Shown here piece by piece: positions 9,180-19,655 of a stretch of DNA of 64,000 nt. Both the position numbers and the translations under genes were made by a program. This DNA comes from Pictodentalium vernedei (lineage: Eukaryota > Mollusca > Scaphopoda > Dentaliida > Dentaliidae): positions 181,438,596-181,502,595 of the forward strand of contig CM062288.1 of NCBI GenBank assembly GCA_031216915.1, written 5' to 3'. The notes under the pieces are model-generated. The model ran no database searches. It worked only from the letters and a program-made list of their open reading frames with translations, and had not been told where the DNA came from. Numbering within the stretch: the first letter of the stretch is position 1; each line of letters opens with the position of its first letter.

Positions 9180-11460
9180 TTTAGTTATTCTAAGTGGAAT
9201 CCTGCTATTCCCATCTTCGAAAACTCTGCGTTTCGGGCAGAAACACGATAGTCCATCTCTCATTTGTATGCAAGTGTGTACATGGTGCAAATCATCTGTT
9301 CATGCCACTGCCGGACTTTATTGTCTTCAAAACATCCAAGTAGGACTCTTTCGTCAAGTCATTAGGGCCTTTGCTATTTCCCTTACAACTGTATATATAT
9401 CTGACTCCAAAGCAGTAATCCGTTTTGATGCACAATCCAACAATGCCAGTTCCTTGCTATTCCACGTTGAACTGGAGTCCTCTTGTCGTAATGCTTTCTC
9501 TCTCGGAAACACACTTCAGAAGCCAGCCATTCTCTGCCTTCTAGTTTGGTCTTCACATAATCATCTCTGAGGAAATCACAACACCCAGATGAAAACCACT
9601 TGTGATTCTCTCTGTAAAACCGTACTTTTGTCGCTGGTTTCACTGTCATCTTTAGATATGCCAAGGTACATAGGTACGAAGAATCTTTGTCCATGTTAGT
9701 ATATTCAGAATCTTGGCGATTGATAAAGGTATCAATGACATCATAATAGAATTGAAGCATCAGAAGTTTCGCATACTTGAACACAAAGAACTCTGTGTGG
9801 AGGGGCAAATCTTAACTTGTTGGTCTTCTTGTTGAGTTCTACTTTCTACGGAGTTTCATCTAATGGCTTCAAGGCTTTGAAAGACACCTCTGGTAACTTC
9901 ATTATCGATTGCAGTGGCACACATGTCGATGCATCTCTTTGTTTTTGACGGTTTTGCCATAACCAGAATTTCCCAACAGCTTCATAGTGTCCGCAACGAT
10001 CAACTTGTCAGGATCAACATCTCCTTGTCTTCTTGCCTCGGACACTTCAATTCCGAATTTCTTCAAACATCTTTTTGGCTTGTATTGGATAACCTGGTAG
10101 ACGTTGTCTACTGCAGGAGTGGGGTTGCAAACAACATGCTTTCAGCACTGTAGCTTCCAGTTAAACTTCTACGCGGTTTCTTCGTCATCCTGAGACATGT
10201 TTCAGTCCTCGGGATGATGAAGAAACCGCGTAGAAGTTTGACTGATACCCACATTTAAACATGTCGATGTGGCATTCTTGGTAGAAAGGAAACCTTTTAT
10301 CAACGGCTTCGAGGAATAGCTTTTCCTCTCCATTTTATACATATCTGCAGGCGGAACTGGTATTCTTCATTTGTGGTGTTTTCTTTCTTGAGAGAACTGT
10401 ACAAAGCTTTATGGTCTGGTGGGTGGCCTTGATCCAGTTTATCCAAGCGGTCATTTATATGGTAAAAATCATGTCTTCACTGAACACCCGAAAGGCGCTG
10501 TCATAGCTGAACCCTGGAACGAGGTAGTTAGAGATTTCAACAAACTTGAAATATTCTGCAGAGATGCACTTGATTGGTTCGGTCTCTTTAGGTATGATTT
10601 CAGTTTACACTTCGCTATAGTCATGTCATATTTCCCCCGAGTTGAATCCGATCTTCCAAGTATTCTTGCAATTTCTTCTCCAGTTTCTGTAGTGCGTACA
10701 TTTTGGATGTATCTTCTACCGTAGCTGGCAATTCCGCTTCCACAGTCTCTTCAGTATTCTGTCCGATGGCCACGGAGATCGATCAATGGAAGCGCTGCTG
10801 CAGGAGGTAGTAACGAGAAGAAATATTTGTAACGTAAAGCATCATTTCCTTGACCCCTTCTTGGGCGTTCCGTTGTTAATGAAGCACTCTGGTTCAACGT
10901 AGTCTGACGCATTACTGCATTATACTCACACTCAGTGGCATTTGTTCTGCTTCCCATATTAGTTTATCACACCCGGCAGGCAGCCTTACATGTCAAAGTA
11001 AGTTTCAAAGCCGATTGTAGGCCAGGATGGGTAGTACTTCTTTTCAGGCACTTCTATACTTGCATTTTTCAACAGTTCAAACACCGGCTGTGATGGCTGG
11101 TGCACTCAATCTGCATACTGGCACGAAACTTCATCGGTATATGTCTTCTCATGACTGATTAATTTCCTCACTGTGTGTCATAATTTGCTGTACTTGCGGC
11201 ATACATTTGATTTACAGTAGTGGTCTATATCTATGATGTACCTGAAATGCTTCTTATAGACGTTCACAAACATACACTAGTCAAATTGTCTTTGAGATCT
11301 CTGGACTAGTCTGGCAACGACCTGGTCATCATTCTTCACAAGCTCATATACTTCAAAGTTTACTTCAAAACATTGCCCAAGTCGGGCAATTCAGCTAGTG
11401 TTACTCCACGGAATTCATTCTTTAGCTTCTCCGTATATCTATTGTACAAGGCATTCGTCA
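9180..11460 (-). pseudogene. Fossil of a virus-type family B DNA polymerase
   Basis: On the minus strand, scattered short stretches match the protein-primed (DNA_pol_B_2) branch of family B DNA polymerases, in the right order over about 2.3 kb. From the 5' end these are a Cys/His-bearing N-terminal region, a palm segment with GNSGYGKT near 9,950, a second palm segment ending in MDKDS near 9,680 (family motif C is usually DTDS) and a basic C-terminal tail near 9,200-9,350. Such polymerases belong to Polintons, adintovirus-like and related virus-like elements; none of their other genes is recognised nearby, so the parent is unknown. It is badly broken, with more than ten breaks, and looks old. 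A palindromic MITE abuts its 5' end at 11,476. Confidence 0.7.
10158..10244. repeat. 37-bp-arm hairpin
   Basis: Arms 10,158-10,194 and 10,208-10,244 (CAGTTAAACTTCTACGCGG... and its near-exact complement) flank a 13-base loop. It lies within the polymerase fossil, so it is either a small palindromic insertion or a local inverted duplication. Confidence 0.65.
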
Positions 11461-11475
11461 TATTATTAAGTCATT

Positions 11476-11711
11476 AACCCTTTACCCAACGAATCGGCCG
11501 CATCCGCCCACGTAATATGCAAATTCAGTAGTTGAAAAAATATTATTTTTCAAAAAAATTCAACAAAACCATATCATGTGACCCCTCATTGGAACGAGCT
11601 CGTTCCAACGAGGGGTCACATGATATGGTTTTGTTGAAATTTTTTGAAAAATTTGAAAAAATGATGTTTAAAAAAATAAATTTTGATATCGTCTGCGTTG
11701 GGTAAAGGGTT
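11476..11711. repeat. Palindromic MITE, subfamily 1, with 8-bp target duplication
   Basis: This is the cleanest copy in the window. Ends AACCCTTTACCCAACG and CGTTGGGTAAAGGGTT enclose arms with AAACCATATCATGTGACC round a central GGAACGAGCTCGTTCC. AAGTCATT lies directly on both sides (11,468-11,475 and 11,712-11,719). An 8-bp duplication points to the hAT superfamily as the source of the transposase. Other copies here show no such duplication. Confidence 0.8.
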
Positions 11712-11719
11712 AAGTCATT

Positions 11720-12912
11720 TAACAAAGTTGAAATGACTCACTTATAGCGATTGTTATTTTTTTCTTGTTCAGCCAATCACGACCATTGTTTTCAACCTAC
11801 ACGTATGAAATTCGGCACAAATATTGACAGTCTGGGCTTGAATGTAATGGTACCCGATTTCTGATTTTTTGACGTTTATCCAAAATAATACCCAATAATA
11901 TTTTTTCTTCTTTTAATATCATCTCCTGTATCAAGCCCCTGTCTTTCGAATTTTGGAAATATGATTTCAACAAAAAACATATCTAAAAATTTGGTGCAGT
12001 CCTAGGAAATTCACAACCGTTATGACAGAACTGTGAGGTGATATCATTTGGGAAAAGGGTAAACACATAAAATGCGTCGGATTTTTTGGAACTTTTAGTA
12101 TGCTGTAGAGCTAACAAAAAAAAAAAAAAATTACGCGATAGCATTTTTGTTTTATTTGTTTTTCAGTTTATCACCATTTTTACCTTTTGATGTCACTTCA
12201 AATTTAGGGGTTATTTTGCACATTTATCATTTAAAACACTGACTGTCAATAACGCATAGCTCAGTATAAAGAATACACGCAGCTATTAAATATTGCAGGC
12301 ATGTACTTTCATGTTGGCTCTATTAAATGCATTTGTTGCAATCTCATATTTTAACCTTTATCCAAAATAATGTCAATTTGACGTTTTTTCATGAACGTTC
12401 AATATCTGCCAGCTTCTAACGCGCTCACGAAAGACATTTGGGAAATATATTCTCTAATAAAAACCACACCTAAAATGCAATCAGTTCTCGGCCGACGAAC
12501 AATTCACTATTGGAGTGACAGCAGGGCGTTAACGTCGTAAAAATTAAATTTGTCCGATTTACATGAAAATTTAGTGTGTCGAAAAATAAAAAGATAGCTA
12601 TTTTTATTTTTTTTAAATTTAACCCCACTTCAACAACCTTAAAAGGTACCCCCATACAAATTAAACACACAGCACAAGGATAGTTGGAAGGTTGTATAGG
12701 TAGGCATAGTTGTTTGCTCATTGACGCAAGAAACTGGATGCCATGGCGCTAAATGTGCCTGAGATGCAAAGAACTGTGAGCTTTTAGTAAGCACAAAGTT
12801 GATGAGATTTTGAAAATCACTGGTCAGATACCGAAGATACGACGTAAACAACGTCGGGGTAAATTTCACTGCACGAAGTCGAAATCTTGAGACGTTTTAA
12901 TACACGTGGTGG
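11720..12912. other. No gene seen
   Basis: AT-rich DNA. The phrase TTTATCCAAAATAAT recurs near 11,875 and 12,358. No open frame of note; a weak 83-codon minus ORF at 12,470-12,721 has no recognisable motif. Confidence 0.35.
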
Positions 12913-13240
12913 GTTGTGGTGACCGGTTCTCGTCAGATTACCGAAGTTAAGCAACGTCGAGCCCGCTTAGTCCTTCGATGGGTGACCGTCTGAGCGTTCG
13001 ATTCGACTCCCACGTTGTGTCCTTGAGTAAGGCACTTCACCCCGATTGTCCACATGGGGGCACGATGACGCCGTGTACTAAGGTGTACTGCACGTCGATG
13101 GTGCGCATGTCTTCAACCAATCCAACCCTGCCTGTGATGCAGTGCGGAGTTGCGATGTCGGGGGGGGGGGGGGGGGGGCGCTGGCAGCTACTCGTCGTTG
13201 ATCGGTTGTTCTCTCCGGGTACTCCGGCTTCCTCCACCCC
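12913..13240 (+). repeat. SINE with 5S rRNA-derived head, 3' end missing
   Basis: The head matches 5S rRNA (CTCGTCAGATTACCGAAG, then AAGCAACGTCGAGCC, then CGATGGGTGACCGTC, the box C equivalent). It is followed by the shared SINE body (GTTGTGTCCTTGAG..., GCACGTCGATGGTG, CTCCGGCTTCCTCCACC). A run of 19 G lies at 13,160-13,178. No A-rich tail follows. The body stops where the foldback arm begins, so the foldback element or a deletion removed the tail. Not a functional 5S gene. Confidence 0.8.
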
Positions 13241-13261
13241 CCACTTGAGTTCTGTCGTTTT

Positions 13262-16095
13262 ATATTGCGCACGCTTTATTAAATTGTCACTTCACACTTT
13301 CAGAGGTATATTTAGTACTTTAAAACAGTTTTTATACGCTTACCGTCCTTTTTACCGGCAAAAAGTTGTGTTCAAGCTTTTTCTTTAAACGCGGGTTCAT
13401 ATTTTATTTTCAGTTAGCGTTTCGCCAAACACATGCCGAGGTAATAATAAATATTAAAAGCAACCATACATCAGTGGATACTAGTTCTAGATTCCTGTAA
13501 GTCCCACCTCAGTGATACCCACATGAGCCTATTAAGACTAGGGCCCCTTGTGCTCACTCCACCAATCCCTATGTGCGAGCTCACAGTGGTGGGCCCGGAG
13601 GGGGGGGGGGGGGGGGGGGCTGAGGGGTCCCAAATGCAAACCGTAACTTACAGGAGGCGTCAGAATCGATCTCAGAGCTTCAGAATTTGAAGAAATACCC
13701 GGGAAAGGGAATACGCCCAATTCCATAGTTCAAGCCATTGAAATATGCCAGCGTTATGTCGATCTTATCCCCCCCCCCGCACCATTTCGAAAATATGGAA
13801 AATTGATTATATATCTAGCGGGGCGTAGCCAAGATTCTGTAATGGGGGGGGGGGGGGCAATCATGATATTTGGAAGGTCGTTGTGGGGTCCCTCACACCC
13901 AGGCCTAACTAGGGCTAGACCTCTCCAGAAACAAATTATCGTAAACAATTCATTAGTTATTAATTCCAATCGACCGCTATACACATTAGTGTCTATCATA
14001 AATAATATGTCCAGTGGGCGACTGGAATTAACAAGCAAACCACTACCTGCGCACCCATATAACCAGACTTTAACCCCAGTTCATCCACACGGGACATGGC
14101 GAACAACGCCTCTGGCGATTGCGACACATCAACTAACATGGTAACAATAAGCGCAAGGCAACTCACCATTGACTCACTCGAACAATGGGACCCTTTTACA
14201 ACTGCTCCACCCGACTTGTGGCTATCATTCAATGAGCCTAGTTATGATCATAAAGAGCATACGTACTCTAATGATAATTGGAGTGAAACTTTCATTGAGG
14301 CGGCACGAACGATGACCCCGTCCATGGGAGTGGACTCTATCCGTTTCTCGTGTGACACGCCGCACACTGACACACTCTCGCATAATCATGACGAGGATAC
14401 TCACACGGAAATTCAGACTCACCACGAGCCATTAAATATCTTAGGTATCTGCAGCCAACCGCAAAGTACCGGCAAATACCAGAGTAAACAGCTGCAAACT
14501 AATATGGGTGATGCTGATCTTATGACATACTGACATATAAGCGAGGTGGGCGTGGTCCTACCCGACTCCCCTGTGGTAGACAGTGTATCTCTACTACAAC
14601 GAGCTCCAAGGATTCACCCCAGAAATAGGAAGTGTGACCTACAAAAACACTCCATGTGCGATTCGGGACAATGTCCTCAAACACAGGACTGTGGAAATGA
14701 TCCACCCAATGAATGGAACTCCACATCTCACTTGCGCGTGAATAATGAACAGCGACCAGTTCTGGAGAGATGGCTAAAACAACTAGAGCAATCTAAATGA
14801 CTAGTATCTAATCCCAGTTCCAATGGGGGTCATTGGTTATTAACCTTGCAACTTCCATCCAATATGGGGTCATGAGTGGAAATAATACACTTTCGAAACA
14901 AAAAAACCCCATCACATTACTGCACAAAATTGAGTCTCTACCTAACGACCAATAATTACACTGAATGAAATTCTGTTGCTTACAATGATTAAAACAACAG
15001 GAGCTAATAAACATTGCAAACGTGGTCACGGGTATTTGCGGTTGAACACTCATATGCACTTGTCTAAGCGTCCAAGAACGCTAGGCGAATCCTGTACTAA
15101 GCACACTCACTATAAGCTCCCACTCCAAGGTCAAGTACAGGGAGACTTCAGTCAATTTTTATATGTGTTTACTTTCATAAGCTTCCATAGCTGTTCTGGG
15201 CTACTCGGTGGTGACTGCCCTCCCCTATTTAATCAGGCCTGGGTGAGGGTTAAAAAAAATAAGTGACCGTTTGCATTTGTCAGCCCCACCCTCACTCCTG
15301 CCCCGCCACTGGGAAGAAGGTTAAGTGGCTAGACTCTGGGAGAGATCGATCCTGGTGCCTCCTGAAGAAAGGTAGGGGTTAAAAACAGTATGTGACAGTT
15401 CAGTTTGCATTTCTTTTCGGGGGGGGGGGGGGGGCAACCCCCACAACGACCTTCCAAATAACATGATTGATCTCCCCCTCATTATAGAATCCTAGCTACG
15501 CCCCTACTAGATAAAAAAATCCATTTCATATTTTCGAAATGGTGGGGGAGGGGGACTAGATCGATATAACGATTGAACTATGGAATTGTGCGTATTCCCT
15601 CCCACGATTGTGAGCCCTTCCCAAGATATTTTTTTCTTCAAACACTGAATCTCTGAGATCGATTCTGGTGCCTCCTGGGGAAACGTGAGGGTTAAAAACA
15701 GTTAATTATGGTTTGCATTTGGGGCCCTCAGCCCCCCCCCCCCCCCCCGGGCCCACCACTGGGAGCTCACTCATGGGATTGGTGGAGTGAGAACGAGGCG
15801 CTCCAATCTTAATAGGCGCCTGTGAGTATCATTGGGGTAGGACATACAGGAATCTAGAACTTGTATCCACTTATGTGTGGTTGTTTTAATATTTATTATC
15901 ACCTCGGCATGTGTTTGGCGAAACGCTAACTGAAAATAAGTTATGAACCCTCGTGTTTAAAAAAATAGCTTGAACACAACTTTTTGCCGGTGAAAAGGAC
16001 GGTAAGTGTATAAAAACTATGTTTTAAAGTACTAAATGTTCAGATGAATGTGTGAAAAGTGGCAATTTAATGAAGCGTACGCAATAATAAATATA
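13262..16095. mobile_element. Foldback element with arms of about 650 bp
   Basis: Bases 13,262-13,890 and 15,415-16,095 are long, diverged reverse complements. Shared landmarks are GCACGCTTTATTAAATTG at the outer left, then GGCAAAAAGTTGTGTTCAAG, GCGTTTCGCCAAACACATG, GTGGTGGGCCCGG, and AAGGTCGTTGTGGGG at the inner edge. The arms contain facing G/C homopolymers. The right arm also has a direct duplication of a GATCGATYCTGGTGCCTCCTG segment (15,344 and 15,655). The spacer (13,890-15,415) has one ORF of interest. Long-arm foldback elements are a known DNA transposon form; the superfamily is not determined. Confidence 0.7.
14096..14800 (+). pseudogene. Unrecognised ORF in the foldback spacer
   Basis: An ATG in good context (GGGACATGGCG) opens 145 codons ending at 14,533. 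The same frame then stays open to a stop at 14,798, so one TGA divides a reading of about 235 codons. The predicted product is acidic to neutral, rich in Thr, Ser, Asp and His (HNHDEDTHTEIQTHH), with scattered Cys in the second half (CDLQKHSMCDSGQC) and a basic end (RWLKQLEQ). I see no transposase or zinc-finger signature I can name. It may be the decayed protein of the foldback element or a captured exon. The composition could also be chance; confidence in coding is modest. Confidence 0.3.
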
Positions 16096-16522
16096 TATAA
16101 CGAAGATTAAGTATTGTTTGTTTTATTGTAGATTATTTTCAAATTATAAATGGTTTCTCTCCCCAAACCTTTCTGTTAAGTCTCCTCGTTGTGAACAGAA
16201 AGATCTAAATGTTACGCACACGAATTAGTTACACCTCCATCGAGCAAATATGATAATATTCACCCCGTCGTGCACCTCAGCGAATTCGTTGTTTTCCTTG
16301 CACAAAATGGCGTGTCGATGGCGAAATGATCTATTTTCTCTTTAAAATAGTCTACAATAAAACAAACAATACTTAATTTTCCTTCTATATATTTATTATT
16401 GCGTAAGCTTCCTTAAATAATCACTTTTCACACATTCAGAGGTACATTTAGTACTTTAAAACGTAGTTTTTATACACTTACTGTCCTTTTTATCGGATAC
16501 CGTCCTTTTTACCGGCAAAAAG
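15975..16522. repeat. Second inverted repeat sharing the foldback arm end
   Basis: The outer part of the foldback right arm (15,975-16,145) is repeated in inverse at 16,340-16,522 (AAACAAACAATACTTAATTTT, TTTATTATTGCGTAAGCTT, GTACTTTAAAACGTAG, CCGTCCTTTTTACCGGC), round a spacer of about 195 bp. So three copies of one terminus lie here, two facing each way. This looks like two foldback elements sharing an end, or one element nested beside another. Confidence 0.6.
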
Positions 16523-16744
16523 TATTACCCGCTTTTCTCAGAAGGCAAACCTAACATCGGAAGCATTCTGATTCAAGGCCAGGCAAAGTTTAGGAAATGA
16601 GAATGGAGGTGGAAGTAAATAGTATAAAAACGTTAAAGGGGCAGATAGAGACAGAAGTCCCTTTTGTGCTAACTTATACTTCATTTCAAAGCGATATACA
16701 TGCGTCATCATACACTAAAGTTCTAAGGAATATCAAAGAGGTGT

Positions 16745-16922
16745 TGGGTCGTTTCGCCCCAATTCCCGTTCGCCGAGGGGCGTTTCACCCCTTACATTGT
16801 GGCGGAACGACCCATGTATTAGGGGCGAAACGACGATGATTTTCTTCATTTTCTGGGGCCGAAACGTCCCGGTCGAAATGTCCCAGGCCGAAACGTATCA
16901 AGGCCGAAACGTCACGAACCCA
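16745..16922. repeat. Short element with GGCCGAAACG-type tandem ends
   Basis: The left end reads GGGTCGTTTCGCCCC. The right end has four tandem units of the form GGCCGAAACGTCnC, closing with GTCACGAACCC. Related units occur at 31,765-31,925 and 37,685-37,775. It encodes nothing. Confidence 0.55.
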
Positions 16923-17019
16923 TCAATAATTGTAGTGAAAAAGGGACACAATGGCATTGTAAACGGATGGCAAAACTTGACTTTATACTTCGTGTTGGTG
17001 TCGAATTACGGCCATACAT

Positions 17020-17345
17020 TCTAAAGTTGAAAACGGGCTTCAAAATCTTTCCAAGAATTTTAAGGTTCTGTACTGAAGTTTTGAAACTCTTTGAGAAAGG
17101 GTTCATGTTCTCCATTACTCCCAAATTATCCATTTGGCACTTATTGTCGTCGTAGTTTCTCGGTTACCCCCGCCCCAAACTCTGGCCACCTCGACTTTCA
17201 ACAGCAAAGGCCCTTCCCCTCCGAAAGGTTTCATCCAGGTATTCCTCAAATACTGATTTCTCTTTATCACATACACCGTCGCAAAACCTATTTTCTATGG
17301 CCCCTTCTAGCCAATTTTGGTTACAATCCTCCGTGATCCTCGCTT
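17020..17345 (-). mobile_element. LINE C-terminal fragment
   Basis: On the minus strand this matches the C-terminal region of the LINE copies at 6,790 and 21,060 (CNQNWLEG, FEEYLDETF), with a degenerate zinc-knuckle segment. In minus-strand order it follows the RT piece at 18,725-19,505, with a satellite element between them, so the two are probably one LINE copy split by that insertion. Frames are broken. Confidence 0.5.
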
Positions 17346-17356
17346 TGATGTGTTTT

Positions 17357-18715
17357 AGTCCCCCACAGTTTCACCGTGCAGGGGACTATTGGATTGCACT
17401 CCGCCTGTCCGTCCATCTGTCTGTCCGTCTGTCCCGTTACCACCTGTATCTCAAAGATGTTTTGGCGCTTTTGTTTCAAATTGTTCAGATTTGATGAGAC
17501 ATTAGGAAAAATTGATGCACGTGAATTTTTTCCCGAAAAAAATTCATTTTTGTTGGAAATTGCGTGTAATTCGTTATACGCTCAGAACTTCTGAACAGCA
17601 TTTTCGGTTTCAGAAATTTTTGGTATGAAGGTCTAGCAGCATAAGATAAATAACATGTCATGCGGAATTTTTTCTCATGCATAAATTATGCAAATTAGCC
17701 TTACTTAACATTTTTTTTCGGGTAATATTTTTCTGCGTATTATGTTGTGTACTGTTACCACCTGCATCTCAGAGATGCTTTGACGCTTTTGTTTCAAATT
17801 TTCAGATTTGATGGGACATTAGAAAAAATTGATGCAGGTCAATTCTTTTCCGAAAAAAATCAAGATGGCCGACTGGTGCCCATTTTTGTTGGAAATTGTG
17901 TGTAATTCGTTATACGCTCAGAACTTCTGGACATTCCGATTTCAATAATTTTTGGTATGGAGGTCTAGCAGCATAAGATAAATAATCTATCATGCGGGTT
18001 GTTTCTCGTGCATAAATTATGCAAATTAACCTTAACCTTTTTTCAGGTAATATTTGTGTGCGTATTATGTTGTGTACTGTTACCACCTGTATCTTTGAGA
18101 TGCTTTCACGCTTTTGTTTCAAATTTTCAGATTTGATGGGACATTATGTAAAACTGATGCACATGAATCTTTTTTCGTAAAAAATGCAAGAGGGCCGACT
18201 GGTGGAAATTTTTGTTGGAAATTGCGTGTGATTCGTTATACCCTCATAACTTCTGATTGACATTTCCGATTTCAATAATTTTTGGTATGCAGGTCTAGTA
18301 GCACAGGATAAATAACATATATCATACTTTTTTTCTCATGCATAAATTATGCAAATTAGCCTTACTTAACCTTTTTTCGGGTAATATTTTTTTGCGTATT
18401 ATGTTGTGTACTGTTACCACATGTATCTCAGAGTTGCTTTCATGCTTTTGTTTCAAATTTGATGGGACATTATGTAAAATTGATGCACGTTTTTTTTTTC
18501 AGAAAAAGTTCAAGATGGCCGACTGATGGCTATTTTTGTTCCAGTAAAACCACAGAAATATGGGTAACATTGGGACTAGTTTGTTAAGTTGTTCCTTTGA
18601 TATCCATATTTGTTTGGGTTTTATTGAAGAAATATCAATATATTTCACAGTAATCCACCTACCATGGGGGGGGGGGGGGTGCGATTGTCTGATCGCTGGC
18701 AATCGGCTTTGCACT
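17357..18715. mobile_element. Satellite-bearing element with monomers of about 325 bp
   Basis: It opens with a hairpin (AGTCCCC...CGTGCAGGGGACT) and a pyrimidine phrase (GTCCGTCCATCTGTCTGTCC). Then come four head-to-tail monomers, marked by GTTACCACCTGTATCTC at 17,436, 17,754, 18,079 and 18,413 (spacings 318, 325 and 334), the last partial. Each monomer carries CTCATGCATAAATTATGCAAATTAG. It ends near CTTTGCACTTGTTTA after a G-run at 18,666-18,679. No protein. Architecture as in the elements at 24.1, 45.1 and 60.5 kb. Confidence 0.7.
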
Positions 18716-18724
18716 TGTTTACCT

Positions 18725-19505
18725 TGAGTTGCTCCATCTTGTGGGGCTTAAATCTCTATTGAATAGTTTCTATAAACTCCCTCTCCTTTACAGTCCACCC
18801 TGTCTTGATATTAGAATCACGATTATCCTGAGGCGTAAATTTATATCACAGGCTGACCCAAGCTTACTCCTGTCTGTTATCAGCGCTGTGACATTGCTTG
18901 ACCTTGTTATCCATCTACCTGTATCGTTCTGCAGAGTTTTCAGCTGTTTAAGCCGTTTGGTGTAGAACTACCACTTCCATACCACACGGTACACCAAGAC
19001 CACCCAAATGATATTCCTCGCCAAAACCTGATTGAAACTATTCCACCTAAACGTTACAGCCGGTTGAGAATTTGCTTGCCCTTCAAACTCGGTTTATTAT
19101 GTTGCATCTTCTATTATAGATGCCTCTTCCTGTGTTGATATTGGCCCCAAATACACGCAGTCGCCCTTTTCTCTCACACTACACAGTTTACTGTCACTCT
19201 TTGGAATAGGTAACTACCCCACTCCCCACCTTCGAGTAGGCCTTGAGAAAAACCTTTATTTTTACTCGGTGTTAGCCTCTGTTTCCCCAATATCTCCCAA
19301 CAATTGCTAGCATCTTCTCTACCCCCCTCTTCATTTTCGGTCACTAGTTTCATATCATCTGAAAAACGTAACCCCGGATCTTCATGTCATCGACTAGTAT
19401 TCATTCATTGCTCTGTGGGAGTTCATCTCCCAAATCTCTTATGGATAATGCGAAAAATAATCGGCAAAACGATGCACTCGGCTGGAGACCTATCGCCATA
19501 GAAAC
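18725..19505 (-). mobile_element. LINE reverse transcriptase fragment
   Basis: In the minus-strand frame near 19,350 a reverse-transcriptase active-site motif reads FSDDMKL (usually YADDM or FADDM), followed by TENEEGG and CWEILGK...SKNK. This is the order expected in LINE palm and thumb. Further 3', near 18,900, GRWITRSS resembles the post-RT region. It has several stops and frame changes. The 3' part continues at 17,020-17,345 beyond the satellite-bearing insertion. Confidence 0.5.
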
Positions 19506-19599
19506 TTGTTTATTGTGATGTTAAAATGGATGGTCAGTAGTGGATGCGCTCTCTCTCTGATAAACATACTAGACCTCTCTCTAGTGTCGCCCACTAGTT

Positions 19600-19655
19600 A
19601 ACCGCTTGTCCTTCATTCTCCTTTCCCACTTCCCCATCATAACCCCAGTGAATCT
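19600..19655 (-). mobile_element. LINE fragment left of the terminal-repeat element
   Basis: CATTCTCC...CCACTTCCCCATCATA is the complement of the LINE stretch at 7,051-7,090. It belongs with the LINE piece at 21,060-21,345; the element at 19,655-21,047 separates them. Confidence 0.6.

Noticed and set aside
12913-13010. A genuine 5S rRNA gene
   Set aside because: Only the middle and 3' portion of 5S is present, it is diverged, and it runs straight into a SINE body shared with tRNA-headed copies; the copy at 879 has target duplications. It is a SINE head.
9180-16095. A single Polinton joining the polymerase fossil to the long foldback arms
   Set aside because: The polymerase lies outside both arms, and no other Polinton gene is seen; the two features are treated as unrelated.
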